64,000 nucleotides of DNA, taken from contig NZ_CM001514.1 of NCBI RefSeq assembly GCF_000263715.2, positions 4,281,674 through 4,345,673 of the forward strand. The letters run 5' to 3'. Below are positions 1 to 9,046 of the stretch, in pieces; positions within the stretch are counted from its first letter, which is position 1; the number at the start of each line of letters is the position of its first letter. A program made the translations under genes and the position numbers. This stretch comes from Pseudomonas synxantha BG33R (GTDB lineage Bacteria > Pseudomonadota > Gammaproteobacteria > Pseudomonadales > Pseudomonadaceae). A model generated the notes under the pieces. That model did not search any database. It was not told the DNA's origin and saw only the letters and a list, made by a program, of their open reading frames with translations.

Positions 1-1193
1 TCAGTAGCGGATTCGAGACCGCAGGATCCACCGCCGCCGCAGGGGCCGGCATCGCGATGATAGCGCCGAACATCTTCGGTACGAGTACCGGCGGGGCACG
101 CTGGGAGGGCCCGTTTTATGCAGCCCAAGCCTTGGCTCAAGGCACCGCGACGGTGTTGCGCGGCACTGCCGCAGACCTGGACCGTTCCGAGCAATTCAAC
201 CGTCGGGAGCAAGAATGGGCGCATGCCCAGGATCAGGCCCGACTCGAACTGGCCCAGGTCGATGCCCAGTTACAAGCTTATGCCGAGCAGGAAAAAGCCA
301 CGCGCCTGCAATTACGCCTGGCCGAGACCTCCCTGGCCCAGGCCTGGTCGAACTATCAATTGCTGGCCAAGCGCTTTACCAGGGCACAACTGTATGACTG
401 GCTCAATGTACAACTGAGCAAGTTCTATTACCAAGTCTATGACCTGAGCCTTTCCCTGTGCCGCACCGCGCAAGCGTGCTGGCAGTACGAAGTCGCAGAC
501 TATGCGAGCACGTTTATCCAGCCCGGTGCCTGGAACAACAACTACCGCGGCTACCTGGCGGGTGAGGCCCTGAAGCTGCCGCTATTGAAGATGAATGCGG
601 CCTATGTGAACCATAACGTTCGGGACCTGGAAATCGTCAAGACCATCTCCCTGCGTCATCGCATGATCGATTGCAAAGTCACCCCCCCCACAACAGACAC
701 AACCGGCACTCAATCATCGAGTACACAAAACACATGGGCCGAGCATAAACGACAACTGGTCGATAACGGCGCGCTGTGCTTCAAGTTGCCCGAGGCTCTG
801 TTTGAAGAGGATTACCCCCACCACATCCTGCGGCGAATAAAAGGTATCAGCGTGTCGTTGCCCGCGACGCTAGGCCCCTATGAGGACATCAAGGCGATAC
901 TGACCCAGACCCATAACGAAATCGTATTGCCCTCAGGCGAGCGGCGCCGCGACATGCGCGCCCATCAGCAAGTCGCACTGTCCACCGGCCTGGATGACAA
1001 CGGCCTGTTCACCCTCAACTTCGAGAGCCAAGATCGCTACTTGCCCTTCGAATACACCGGGGCCATCTCCAACTGGACCCTGGAATTCCCCAACCCTGCC
1101 CAGCAAGAAGCCGTACTCAAATCGATCAACGATATCGTCATTCACCTGCGTTACACCGCCAGGGTGCCAGCAGCCAGCGAGGTCAAGGCATGA
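1..1193 (+). CDS. Tc toxin A subunit, C-terminal part (5' truncated by window edge)
   Basis: The frame is open from base 3 to the TGA at 1193 and has no start inside the window, so this is the 3' end of a much larger gene; full TcA subunits are usually well over 1000 aa. About 397 codons are visible. They contain a long charged helical stretch (the coiled stalk region of TcA), then a beta-rich end with the conserved pattern LFEEDYP, GPYEDIKAILTQ, FESQDRYLPFEYTGAIS and IVIHLRYTAR. This is the TcB-binding C-terminus of TcA proteins. In the family, TcA pentamers form the receptor-binding translocation channel onto which TcB-TcC docks. The stop overlaps the start of the TcB gene by four bases (ATGA), so the two are translationally coupled. 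The family call is firm; host range and the N-terminal receptor domains cannot be judged. Confidence 0.93.
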   Translation, partial: SSGFETAGSTAAAGAGIAMIAPNIFGTSTGGARWEGPFYAAQALAQGTATVLRGTAADLDRSEQFNRREQEWAHAQDQARLELAQVDAQLQAYAEQEKATRLQLRLAETSLAQAWSNYQLLAKRFTRAQLYDWLNVQLSKFYYQVYDLSLSLCRTAQACWQYEVADYASTFIQPGAWNNNYRGYLAGEALKLPLLKMNAAYVNHNVRDLEIVKTISLRHRMIDCKVTPPTTDTTGTQSSSTQNTWAEHKRQLVDNGALCFKLPEALFEEDYPHHILRRIKGISVSLPATLGPYEDIKAILTQTHNEIVLPSGERRRDMRAHQQVALSTGLDDNGLFTLNFESQDRYLPFEYTGAISNWTLEFPNPAQQEAVLKSINDIVIHLRYTARVPAASEVKA

Positions 1194-4100
1194 ACGACGA
1201 TACGCTCAACCTCCAGGTCAATACCCCCGCCCTGCCCAAAGGCGGCGGCGCCATTCAAGGCACCGGCAAAGGCTGGGGCGATGTCGGCTCCAGTGGTACG
1301 GCAAGCTTTGAAATTCCCTTGCCGATCTCTCCGGCGCGCGGCTACGCGCCGGCCATGTCGCTGACCTACCACAGCGGCGCCGGTAACGGCCCCTTCGGAT
1401 TGGGTTGGAGGGTACCCTTGCCGGCCGTCAGCCGGCGTACCTCCCACGGCGTGCCGGCCTACACGGGGCACGACGTACTGGTGGGCCCCGACGCGCAAAT
1501 ATGGCTACCCGAACGCGACGCCGAAGGTGCGATCGTCAGCCGTTCCACGACCGCTTTCAATGGTTTGCCACTGACCATCGCCTACACGGCCACCCGGTAC
1601 TTTCCCAGGATCGAGAGCCAGTTCGACCGTATCGAGCACTGGCACTCGGCAACCGATACGGCAGGCTTCTGGTTGATACAAAGTGCCGATGGCAGTCAGC
1701 ACTTTTACGGGAAGACCCCATTGGCGCGAATTGCCGATCCGGACCACCCGCACCATGTGGCGCAATGGTTGTTGCAGGAAAGCCTGAATACCCACGGCGA
1801 ACACATTTATTATCACTACAACAAAGAAACCGATCCCTCGCGCTACCCGAGGGACTGTCGAGCCCAGTGTTACCTGGAGCGCGTCTGCTACGGCAACTTC
1901 ACCGCCAAGGAGCAGGAACAGCTCTACCTCTGGCAGACCGACGATGAGCCGGGCATGGGCTGGCACTTTCAGTTGCTCTTTGACTATGGCGAACGTGACC
2001 TTGAGCTGGATAAGCGGCCGACGTATCAGAAAACCCGGGAGTGGCCGACACGACCCGATCCCTGCTCGGATTTTTCGTTCGGCTTCGAGCTACGCACCCT
2101 GCGCTGTTGCAACCAGATTCTGATGTTTCACCACTTCCCCAAAGAAGCGCAAATGGGCACCGACCCGGTGCTGGTCAAACGTCTGCTGCTGGAATACCGC
2201 ACATCCAGCCATGTCAGCCTGTTGAGCGGGATCCATGAGCAGGCCTTCGACAGCGCAGGCAATAGCGTGAGCCGCCCGCCACTGGAGTGTTTTTACCAAT
2301 CGAGCCAGCTCAAGGTGGACAAGAGCGGCTATAAGCCCTTCAGTTCGCTGCCCGGGCTGCATGACAGCGATCGCTATCAATTGGTCGATCTGTATGGCGA
2401 AGGCATACCGGGTGTGTTGTATCGCGCTGACAAGAGTTGGTACTACCGTGAACCGCTCAGGCCGCAGCACACGAAAACCGGCGACGAGGTGATTTACGGC
2501 GCGGCCCAGGAGTTGGCGCGGGTGCCGGTCGCCGACAGTACCCGGCCCATCCACCAGGCGCTGGCCGATGTGAACGGCGATGGCCGTCTGGACTGGCTGG
2601 TTGCCCAACCGGGGATGAGCGGCTTTTTCAGCCTGGACGAACAGCGCAACTGGTCAACCTTCACGCCGTTCGATGCGTTCCCGTCGGAATTTTTCCATCC
2701 CGCGGGAATACTCGCCGACTTGATGGGGACGGGACGTCCTGACGTTGCCATGATCGGCCCCCGTAGCGTGCGCCTGTATGCCAATCGCCGGCGAAAAGGC
2801 TTCGAACCCGCCATTGAGGTGCCTCATAAGCTCGATGACGTCTTGCCGATCGTTTCCGCCTCGTCCAACGAGCTGGTGGCGTTCAGCGATGTACTTGCCA
2901 CGGGCCAGCAGCATCTGGTGCGTATCCGGCATAACGAAGTGAAATGTTGGCCGAACCTGGGTCGAGGACGTTTTGGCCAAGGGTTTGTGTTGGCCACGTT
3001 GCCGTTCCGTTATGAAGTGTTCAAAGCGTCCAATGTACTGCTCGTCGACCTCAATGGAGGTGGCGCTACGGACTTGCTGTATTTGAGCGCCGCCCACCTG
3101 TGTATTTTCCTCAATAAAGGCGGCAACGGCTTCGAGGCGGATGCGATCAAAGTCCCGTGGCCAGAGGGCGTGCGGTATGACGACCACTGTCAGGTCAACA
3201 TCGTCGACGTGAGCGGCCGGGGCTGCCCCAGCCTGATCCTGACCGCCGCCCATCAGACCCCCATTCACTGGCGCTACGATTTTTTCACTCACAAGCCATG
3301 GCTGCTCATGCGCACCGACAACAACATGGGCGCCCAGGCTTCGATCAAATATCGCAGCAGTACCCAGGAGTGGCTGGACGAAAAACGCGAGCTGCTTGCC
3401 AAGGGCCAGTCTGCGATCAGCCAGTTGCCCTTTGCGCTGCTGCTGGTCAGCCAACAGGCCCAACGGGACGAGATTACCGGCAACCAGCTGACCCAGCGCG
3501 TGAGCTATCGTCAGGCTTATTACGACCGCGTGGACCGTGAGTTTCGTGGCTTTGGGCTGTTGCTGCAAACCGACACCGAGAGCAGCAAAGACACGCAACA
3601 CAGCCAGGGTTTCAGCTCCCCCATGCGCACCAAAACCTGGTTTCATACCGGGCAATACATCGACATGCCCACCCTCGGCCATAGCAGTCACGACCCACAG
3701 GCCAAAGCCATGGGCCGCACACTGGTTAGTCGACACAGGGCGACGCCCGGGGCACAGCCACTGGATCACCACGACGACTTGATCAGCGATCCTGCACCAC
3801 TGCTGGCACGCGAAGTGGCACGCGCACTCAGCGGCAGAGTGCTACGGGTGGAAGTGGCAGCAGCGGACCCGGCGCAAGGCACCGTGCCCTATGCCGTCAC
3901 GCAACAGCGGTATCTGGTCCGTGAACTGGCACCGGCCAGTGCTCATACGCTCTACCCCCGGTTGCTGCCATTAGCGCTGGAGTCGATCAGCTATCAATAT
4001 GAAGGCGTGGAAAGCGATCCCGTCTGCCAGCACCAGATCAATCTGCGCTGGGATGCCTATGGTTATTTGGTGCATAGCGTGACCCTGCATTATGCCCGCC

Positions 4101-5773
4101 GTACCACCACCGACAGCCCGCCACCCGCCGTGCTGGTGGATGAGCACCAGCAGCGCTGGTGGCGCGATACCCATGACAACGCGCAACAATTCTATTACCT
4201 GAGCGAAACGCTGGCCCAGCCCATTCATCTGGACGACGCACAGCAGTGGTGCCTGGCCTTGCCCTACCGTCAACGAGACAACGCCCTGGTGCTCGGCAAG
4301 ACGCCAGCGCCTGGCGGGCTGGACACTGCGCGTATCGCCTATGAGGTGTTCATCGATACCAGCGTCGGGCCGTTGGCCGCAGGGGCCAGCCGCGCACTGA
4401 GCGGCTTGTCGCGCCAGTACTACCGGCAGGCCGGCGCTTTGGGTAAAACCCTGGAACCTGGGGTCGCCACTGCCCAGGCATTGACTGACTACCTGGAAAC
4501 CGCCGAGCTGGATGACCAGGCCATGAGTGCCTACAACGACATTCCAGCCATGCTCAACCAACCCAAGGTGGACCTGGTGCAAAAGCTCACCGACAGCGGC
4601 TATCACGCCATGGAGCTGTTTTTTCTATTTGACGGCGAGGTGCCGCCCAAGGAAAACCGCCTGTGGTCGATTCGCCGGCACTTTCCCCGCTATGGCAAGG
4701 CCACCCAGTTTTATCGGATAAGGGCGCTGCGGGCCACGGAGGCCCATGGCGAAACAACGCTCACCTATGACCCCTACACGTTGCAAACCGTGCGCGTAAA
4801 AATGCCCGACGGTTGTGTGACCAAGGCCGAATACGACTATCGATTGCTGCTGCCGACAAAAATCGTCGACCCCAATGGCACTGTTCAAGAAGCGCTTTAT
4901 GACGGTTTTGGGCAGTTACTCGCCAACACCTTTTACGGCCACGAACAAAGCCTCAGAGTGGGCTTCGCCGCCCTGGATAGCTACCGCCCGCTCAAAAATA
5001 TAACGCCCGCATTGGCCATCGAACAGGCGCAAAGCGTGCTGCAAGACATGGCCAGCGCGCACTGCTACGCCCCGTTCAGTTGGATGGGTAGCATCGACTT
5101 GGCCCTGGTCAAGCCAGAGTGGATCACCAAGGGCTATCTGCTCCCCAGCGGGCATATCCGCATGAACGCGCGATCGCTCCTGCGTGGTGGTCGCCAGCCC
5201 CTCAGTGACAGTGCAAAACAGCTCAAGGCGTTGATCGACAAGGCCAGCCGTACGCCGGTACATGGGCTCATGTTGCAAGCCGACCGCTACCCCGGCGATG
5301 CCGAACAACAGGTTCGCATGACCCTGACCTGCTGGGATGGCTTCGGCCGCTCATTGCAGACCAAGCAGAAGACCGAACCAGGCCCGGCCCATGCGGTCGA
5401 CGACAAGGGCAATCTGCTGGTCGACGAACTACCGGATGCAAACGCCACCTTGAAGAAGCAGCTACGCCAAGTGCAAGCCAACCCCCGCTGGCGCGTCAGC
5501 GAGCGTGTCGAATACAACAACAAGGGCCTGGTCATTCGCGTCTACCGCCCCTACTTCGCCGACAAGCACACCTACGTCAATGATCAATCCATGCGCGAGC
5601 TGGGCCACAGCGACCGACAGTTCTACGACCCCCTCGGGCGCCCGACAAAGACATTGACCGCAGGAGGATTTATGCGGCGTAACACCTATTGGGCCTGGTA
5701 CACCGTCAATGAGGACGAAAACGACACTTATGCAGAGCTGAACTCCGACAACATACTGACTGATACCCCCTAA
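1190..5773 (+). CDS. Tc toxin B subunit (SpvB / TcdB-type), 1527 aa
   Basis: The protein starts with an SpvB-like domain (about residues 1-300, including GGGAIQGTGKGW and the SFEIPLPISPARGYAP block). FG-GAP-like repeats with DVNGDGRLDWL (about 465) and DLNGGGATDLLYL (about 620) follow, then the middle domains typical of TcB proteins. The C-terminus carries RHS-like YD strands (for example YDPYTLQTVRVKMPDG and the RQFYDPLGRPTKTLTAGG end). Length matches the usual roughly 1500 aa of TcB. TcB forms half of the hollow RHS cocoon that holds the TcC payload and plugs onto the TcA channel. The ATG at 1190 overlaps the TcA stop. A short hairpin follows the gene, and a TcC gene converges on it from the other strand. 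Nothing suggests truncation or frameshift. Confidence 0.95.
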   Translation: MNDDTLNLQVNTPALPKGGGAIQGTGKGWGDVGSSGTASFEIPLPISPARGYAPAMSLTYHSGAGNGPFGLGWRVPLPAVSRRTSHGVPAYTGHDVLVGPDAQIWLPERDAEGAIVSRSTTAFNGLPLTIAYTATRYFPRIESQFDRIEHWHSATDTAGFWLIQSADGSQHFYGKTPLARIADPDHPHHVAQWLLQESLNTHGEHIYYHYNKETDPSRYPRDCRAQCYLERVCYGNFTAKEQEQLYLWQTDDEPGMGWHFQLLFDYGERDLELDKRPTYQKTREWPTRPDPCSDFSFGFELRTLRCCNQILMFHHFPKEAQMGTDPVLVKRLLLEYRTSSHVSLLSGIHEQAFDSAGNSVSRPPLECFYQSSQLKVDKSGYKPFSSLPGLHDSDRYQLVDLYGEGIPGVLYRADKSWYYREPLRPQHTKTGDEVIYGAAQELARVPVADSTRPIHQALADVNGDGRLDWLVAQPGMSGFFSLDEQRNWSTFTPFDAFPSEFFHPAGILADLMGTGRPDVAMIGPRSVRLYANRRRKGFEPAIEVPHKLDDVLPIVSASSNELVAFSDVLATGQQHLVRIRHNEVKCWPNLGRGRFGQGFVLATLPFRYEVFKASNVLLVDLNGGGATDLLYLSAAHLCIFLNKGGNGFEADAIKVPWPEGVRYDDHCQVNIVDVSGRGCPSLILTAAHQTPIHWRYDFFTHKPWLLMRTDNNMGAQASIKYRSSTQEWLDEKRELLAKGQSAISQLPFALLLVSQQAQRDEITGNQLTQRVSYRQAYYDRVDREFRGFGLLLQTDTESSKDTQHSQGFSSPMRTKTWFHTGQYIDMPTLGHSSHDPQAKAMGRTLVSRHRATPGAQPLDHHDDLISDPAPLLAREVARALSGRVLRVEVAAADPAQGTVPYAVTQQRYLVRELAPASAHTLYPRLLPLALESISYQYEGVESDPVCQHQINLRWDAYGYLVHSVTLHYARRTTTDSPPPAVLVDEHQQRWWRDTHDNAQQFYYLSETLAQPIHLDDAQQWCLALPYRQRDNALVLGKTPAPGGLDTARIAYEVFIDTSVGPLAAGASRALSGLSRQYYRQAGALGKTLEPGVATAQALTDYLETAELDDQAMSAYNDIPAMLNQPKVDLVQKLTDSGYHAMELFFLFDGEVPPKENRLWSIRRHFPRYGKATQFYRIRALRATEAHGETTLTYDPYTLQTVRVKMPDGCVTKAEYDYRLLLPTKIVDPNGTVQEALYDGFGQLLANTFYGHEQSLRVGFAALDSYRPLKNITPALAIEQAQSVLQDMASAHCYAPFSWMGSIDLALVKPEWITKGYLLPSGHIRMNARSLLRGGRQPLSDSAKQLKALIDKASRTPVHGLMLQADRYPGDAEQQVRMTLTCWDGFGRSLQTKQKTEPGPAHAVDDKGNLLVDELPDANATLKKQLRQVQANPRWRVSERVEYNNKGLVIRVYRPYFADKHTYVNDQSMRELGHSDRQFYDPLGRPTKTLTAGGFMRRNTYWAWYTVNEDENDTYAELNSDNILTDTP

Positions 5774-5807
5774 AGACCTGGGTATCTACAGAACTTTTGC
5801 TCCTGCG

Positions 5808-5827
5808 CCAGACCTGTAGCGGTCTGG
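5808..5827. terminator. Short hairpin between convergent TcB and TcC genes
   Basis: The arms CCAGACC and GGTCTGG flank a six-base loop, between the stop of the TcB gene and the stop of the convergent TcC gene. There is no strong T tract, so a terminator role is only inferred from position. The 161-base gap also holds GGGTATCTACA at about 5780, which resembles the arm of the nested repeat near 15.4-16.0 kb. Confidence 0.35.
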
Positions 5828-5934
5828 CCCCTCCAGCGTGAGCCGTTCAAATGTGTGTGGCTTGCCTGCAAAGGCAGCCTTGAAGCCGACTGGGATGTTG
5901 AATGGGCCGCAGCGACGACCCATTCATGTTCTTG

Positions 5935-8922
5935 TCAGGATCGCCGGGCTGCGCCCCATCGCGACGCCAAGGTTGTATACCCGCGCCTGGCAAACGTTAC
6001 GAAAAAGCCGCGCCATTCGGTCAATGATGCAAGCACGCCGCGGGCCGCCATGACAATTGTTCGAGTGGTCCGGCCTTGAGCGGCCTGGGGCAGGCCCGTC
6101 AGCGCAACGGCCAATGCCTCGACACCGGACGCGGCCCAGTGCGTCCACACCTGATTGAACATTCTGCTCAGCCCACCGTGCGCCGTCGCGACAGGATCCG
6201 GCAGCTGTACGGTTTGGCCATGGGGATCGTGGACGGCGGTCCGGTGACCGCCACGCATCATCGTTCCCATCGCCCCATCGTAGGCTTCTATTGCAGGTGA
6301 GACATTGGGTTGCATCAGCGCAGGCACTTCCCCGCCATAAACAGCGTTGGCCACGGTAGCAAGGGCATAGGCGGCCGTCGCTCCGGCGGTGCGCGTGACC
6401 CTGCCGCGCAGGGGCGTGCTGCCCCAGGAGATGCCGGTACCGTGCCCACGAAGGACCTGCTGCACCAGTTCTCTGGAGAGCGCGCGCACATGTCCGCCCA
6501 ACCGCTGGACCGCCACCGGGTCCCAGCTGTGCTCGGCTTGATCACCTATCGAGTCGCCATGCATGGCATACCCCATACCCGCGGCACCTGCAAAAATAGC
6601 ACCGATCTGTGGCGCATATCGCGTCCAGTTACCGGCAATACCGGTGCTCATATGTGCCGTGGACACTGCATCCAGCACCGCAACGGTAAGGCGCAAGATT
6701 TGGTTGCGTTGTGCCGTGGGCTGGACGGTACTGAAGACCGCCAGATCGACGCCCGTCGCGATTGCATTGGCGATATAGGTGGATAAACCATCGCGAATCG
6801 CTGCCGACGAGGCCGGTTGTATCCTCGGGCGCATAACCCTGCCTATATTCGCGAGCCTGCGGCTGATGGAGAGCCTGCGTATTTGTTTATCCTGCGACTC
6901 CTCCAAAGCCGATGTGGCAGCCAGCCCTTGCGCATCGACCTTGCTAACCGGATTACCGCCAACCATGGCGTACAGATTCAAGCCATCGGCATCGCCGATC
7001 GGGTCCGGGCTGATCCATCGGCATAACCACGGCGCGTAATACCTGAAGCCGTAGTAAGACAACCCGCTGGCATCGCGCTCCTTGCCCGAGTAACGGATGA
7101 ACCTGTAACTCGCCTCGCTGGCATTCTTGGCCGCCCACCACGCAGTCCCGCCGTAGGGATAATAACTTTCCTGGCTGAGCAGTTGCGCCTGCTCGCCCAG
7201 TTCCAGGCTGCTGCTACCCAAGTGGTCCGACAAGCCGTAACGGATCTGCGCCTGCTGACGCCCTCCCGAAGGGTGGCGATCCCACAGCAGGACGCGCACC
7301 GTGGTCGTACCGGCATCAAGGTTGAGTACATTCAGTTGCTCACCCGTTGCGCTGTCATGGCGAATTTCCAGTCCCGGCAAGTAGCGTACCTCGGCCGTAT
7401 GCACCACGCTCCTGGCCTGGTAGACCCTGCGTTTGAAGATGCGCTGGCCCGTGGCATCGTAGGCGTAGCGCTCTTCATCGTCGTTGCCGCCCTCGCGCCG
7501 CACCTGCGTGAGGCGCACCAGTTGGTTGCGCACATCCCAGTCCATCTTGTGATCGCCTGCCAATGCTTGCAGATTGCCGTTGCGGTCAAAGCCCTGGCCC
7601 AACCCCGGCGCGCTCTTGCCCTCGGCCTGCGGCAGAAAATGATTGCTGCCCGCGGCCACGCTCATCTGCCGCGTGAAGCCCGTGCCGCTGCTGGGCACAT
7701 GTTGCAACTCAAGCATATTTCCGGCGGCGTCATAGCTGAACTGCTGGGTGTAGCGACGCCATACGCTGTCGTCAGCCGAGCCAAACGCCACCCTCGCTGG
7801 TAACGCCGAGCCTCCAGGGTTGCCGGCGGTTTCGCGGCCGCAAGCCTTGGTCAGTTGCGATAACGTGTCGTACTCATAAAGGCTGGCCGAACTGATTCGG
7901 GTGTTGCTGGACCATTGCGTCGGCTGGGCAAGGTCATCGATCCGCACGACGTTGCCAACGCCGTCATACTCGTAGCGCAGGTCTTGCAGCGCTGCGCCCG
8001 GTTGCGCGGGCAGATGGGCAGTCATTTGCCGCAAGCGACCATCGAATTCACGGTAGTGCATGGCACGCACAACGCCATTGCCGGCGCGTTCGCTGAGCAC
8101 TTGACCCGCTGCGCTGTAGTGCCGCTGGCCCAACACCTGCGTACGCACGCCGCCCTTGGGCGTCACAAAGATACTCGCCGGTTGGCCGTCAATGCCGTAG
8201 GCGTAGTCGAAACGATTGCCCTTGGCGTCCGTGTGATGCAGGCGCTCACCCAGCGCGTTGAACCCAATGGAAGTCTGGAACCTCTCGGGCTCCAGGCGCA
8301 GCTCGCGTTGTGCATCGGGCTGCGGCCAATCCAGCGCGGCATCCGCCTTCCGGAAGCGTCGGGTCTGCTGAGCAACTTCTGCGTGCACCCCATACCGCTC
8401 GTGGAACAACGAGCCGCCGCCGTCATCGTGGCGAACCACACGGCCACAGCGGTTGCGCGCAGCCTCTTCATTCGAAGATGCAGCATAGGCAAGACGCTCG
8501 ACGCACAGCGCCTGCCCGTCACTGGCCGCCTGTTCGAAGACTGCGACCGGCCGCAGATATTGATCGTAGTGATGAGCCTGGTGAGCGCCCCGTCCATCCC
8601 ACTCTTCCAGTAACTGCCCGGCTTGCCCCATCAGTGTCAGTCGCCAGCCGGCATCCACGCTGTCGGTGCGCAACGCCTGTCCGCCAAGGCTATAGACCGT
8701 GCGTTGATTGGGCGCGGTGTCAGGCTGTGAGCGTGACAACTGCAACAAACGTGGGTCCCACTGTTCAATCATCAAGCCCGTACTGCCAAATACCTGACGA
8801 TGAATGCGCACTTGCGGTTCAACTTCCGCTCTTGAGCGGAAGTAATCAATGTTACGAACAATTAACCCACGCGGGTCGACTGCGGCCAGGGACGGCGTAT
8901 TTCGATGGATGGAATCAGACAT
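5935..8922 (-). CDS. Tc toxin C subunit with RHS core and unassigned payload (TcC-1), 995 aa
   Basis: Residues 1 to about 667 form the TcC RHS core. It opens with the HRNTPSLAAVDPRGL block seen in TccC proteins, contains many YD repeats and ends with the RHS-associated core RWISPDPIGDADGLNLYAM, whose aspartates are those used for self-cleavage in the family. The remaining ~328 residues (coded by about 5935-6921) are the hypervariable payload released inside target cells. This payload is alanine-rich, with several hydrophobic or amphipathic segments (for example near IGAIFAGAAGMGYAM and AGATAAYALATVANAVYGG) and a basic C-terminus. I see no ADP-ribosyltransferase R-S-E pattern and do not recognise its activity. 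The ATG is preceded by a GAGG-like ribosome site. It lies 124 bases downstream of the second TcC gene on the same strand. Confidence 0.92.
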   Translation of the reverse strand: MSDSIHRNTPSLAAVDPRGLIVRNIDYFRSRAEVEPQVRIHRQVFGSTGLMIEQWDPRLLQLSRSQPDTAPNQRTVYSLGGQALRTDSVDAGWRLTLMGQAGQLLEEWDGRGAHQAHHYDQYLRPVAVFEQAASDGQALCVERLAYAASSNEEAARNRCGRVVRHDDGGGSLFHERYGVHAEVAQQTRRFRKADAALDWPQPDAQRELRLEPERFQTSIGFNALGERLHHTDAKGNRFDYAYGIDGQPASIFVTPKGGVRTQVLGQRHYSAAGQVLSERAGNGVVRAMHYREFDGRLRQMTAHLPAQPGAALQDLRYEYDGVGNVVRIDDLAQPTQWSSNTRISSASLYEYDTLSQLTKACGRETAGNPGGSALPARVAFGSADDSVWRRYTQQFSYDAAGNMLELQHVPSSGTGFTRQMSVAAGSNHFLPQAEGKSAPGLGQGFDRNGNLQALAGDHKMDWDVRNQLVRLTQVRREGGNDDEERYAYDATGQRIFKRRVYQARSVVHTAEVRYLPGLEIRHDSATGEQLNVLNLDAGTTTVRVLLWDRHPSGGRQQAQIRYGLSDHLGSSSLELGEQAQLLSQESYYPYGGTAWWAAKNASEASYRFIRYSGKERDASGLSYYGFRYYAPWLCRWISPDPIGDADGLNLYAMVGGNPVSKVDAQGLAATSALEESQDKQIRRLSISRRLANIGRVMRPRIQPASSAAIRDGLSTYIANAIATGVDLAVFSTVQPTAQRNQILRLTVAVLDAVSTAHMSTGIAGNWTRYAPQIGAIFAGAAGMGYAMHGDSIGDQAEHSWDPVAVQRLGGHVRALSRELVQQVLRGHGTGISWGSTPLRGRVTRTAGATAAYALATVANAVYGGEVPALMQPNVSPAIEAYDGAMGTMMRGGHRTAVHDPHGQTVQLPDPVATAHGGLSRMFNQVWTHWAASGVEALAVALTGLPQAAQGRTTRTIVMAARGVLASLTEWRGFFVTFARRGYTTLASRWGAARRS

Positions 8923-9046
8923 GACCTCAGGACCTTATTGCTGAACAAGTAGTCCTGAGAGCCTAGGGATGAGGGGATCAGAAAGGTGGTGCTGGAGGAT
9001 GCTTTTGTGTATCCAGTTACTGGCATCGCCCCGACCCGCTCACGTG

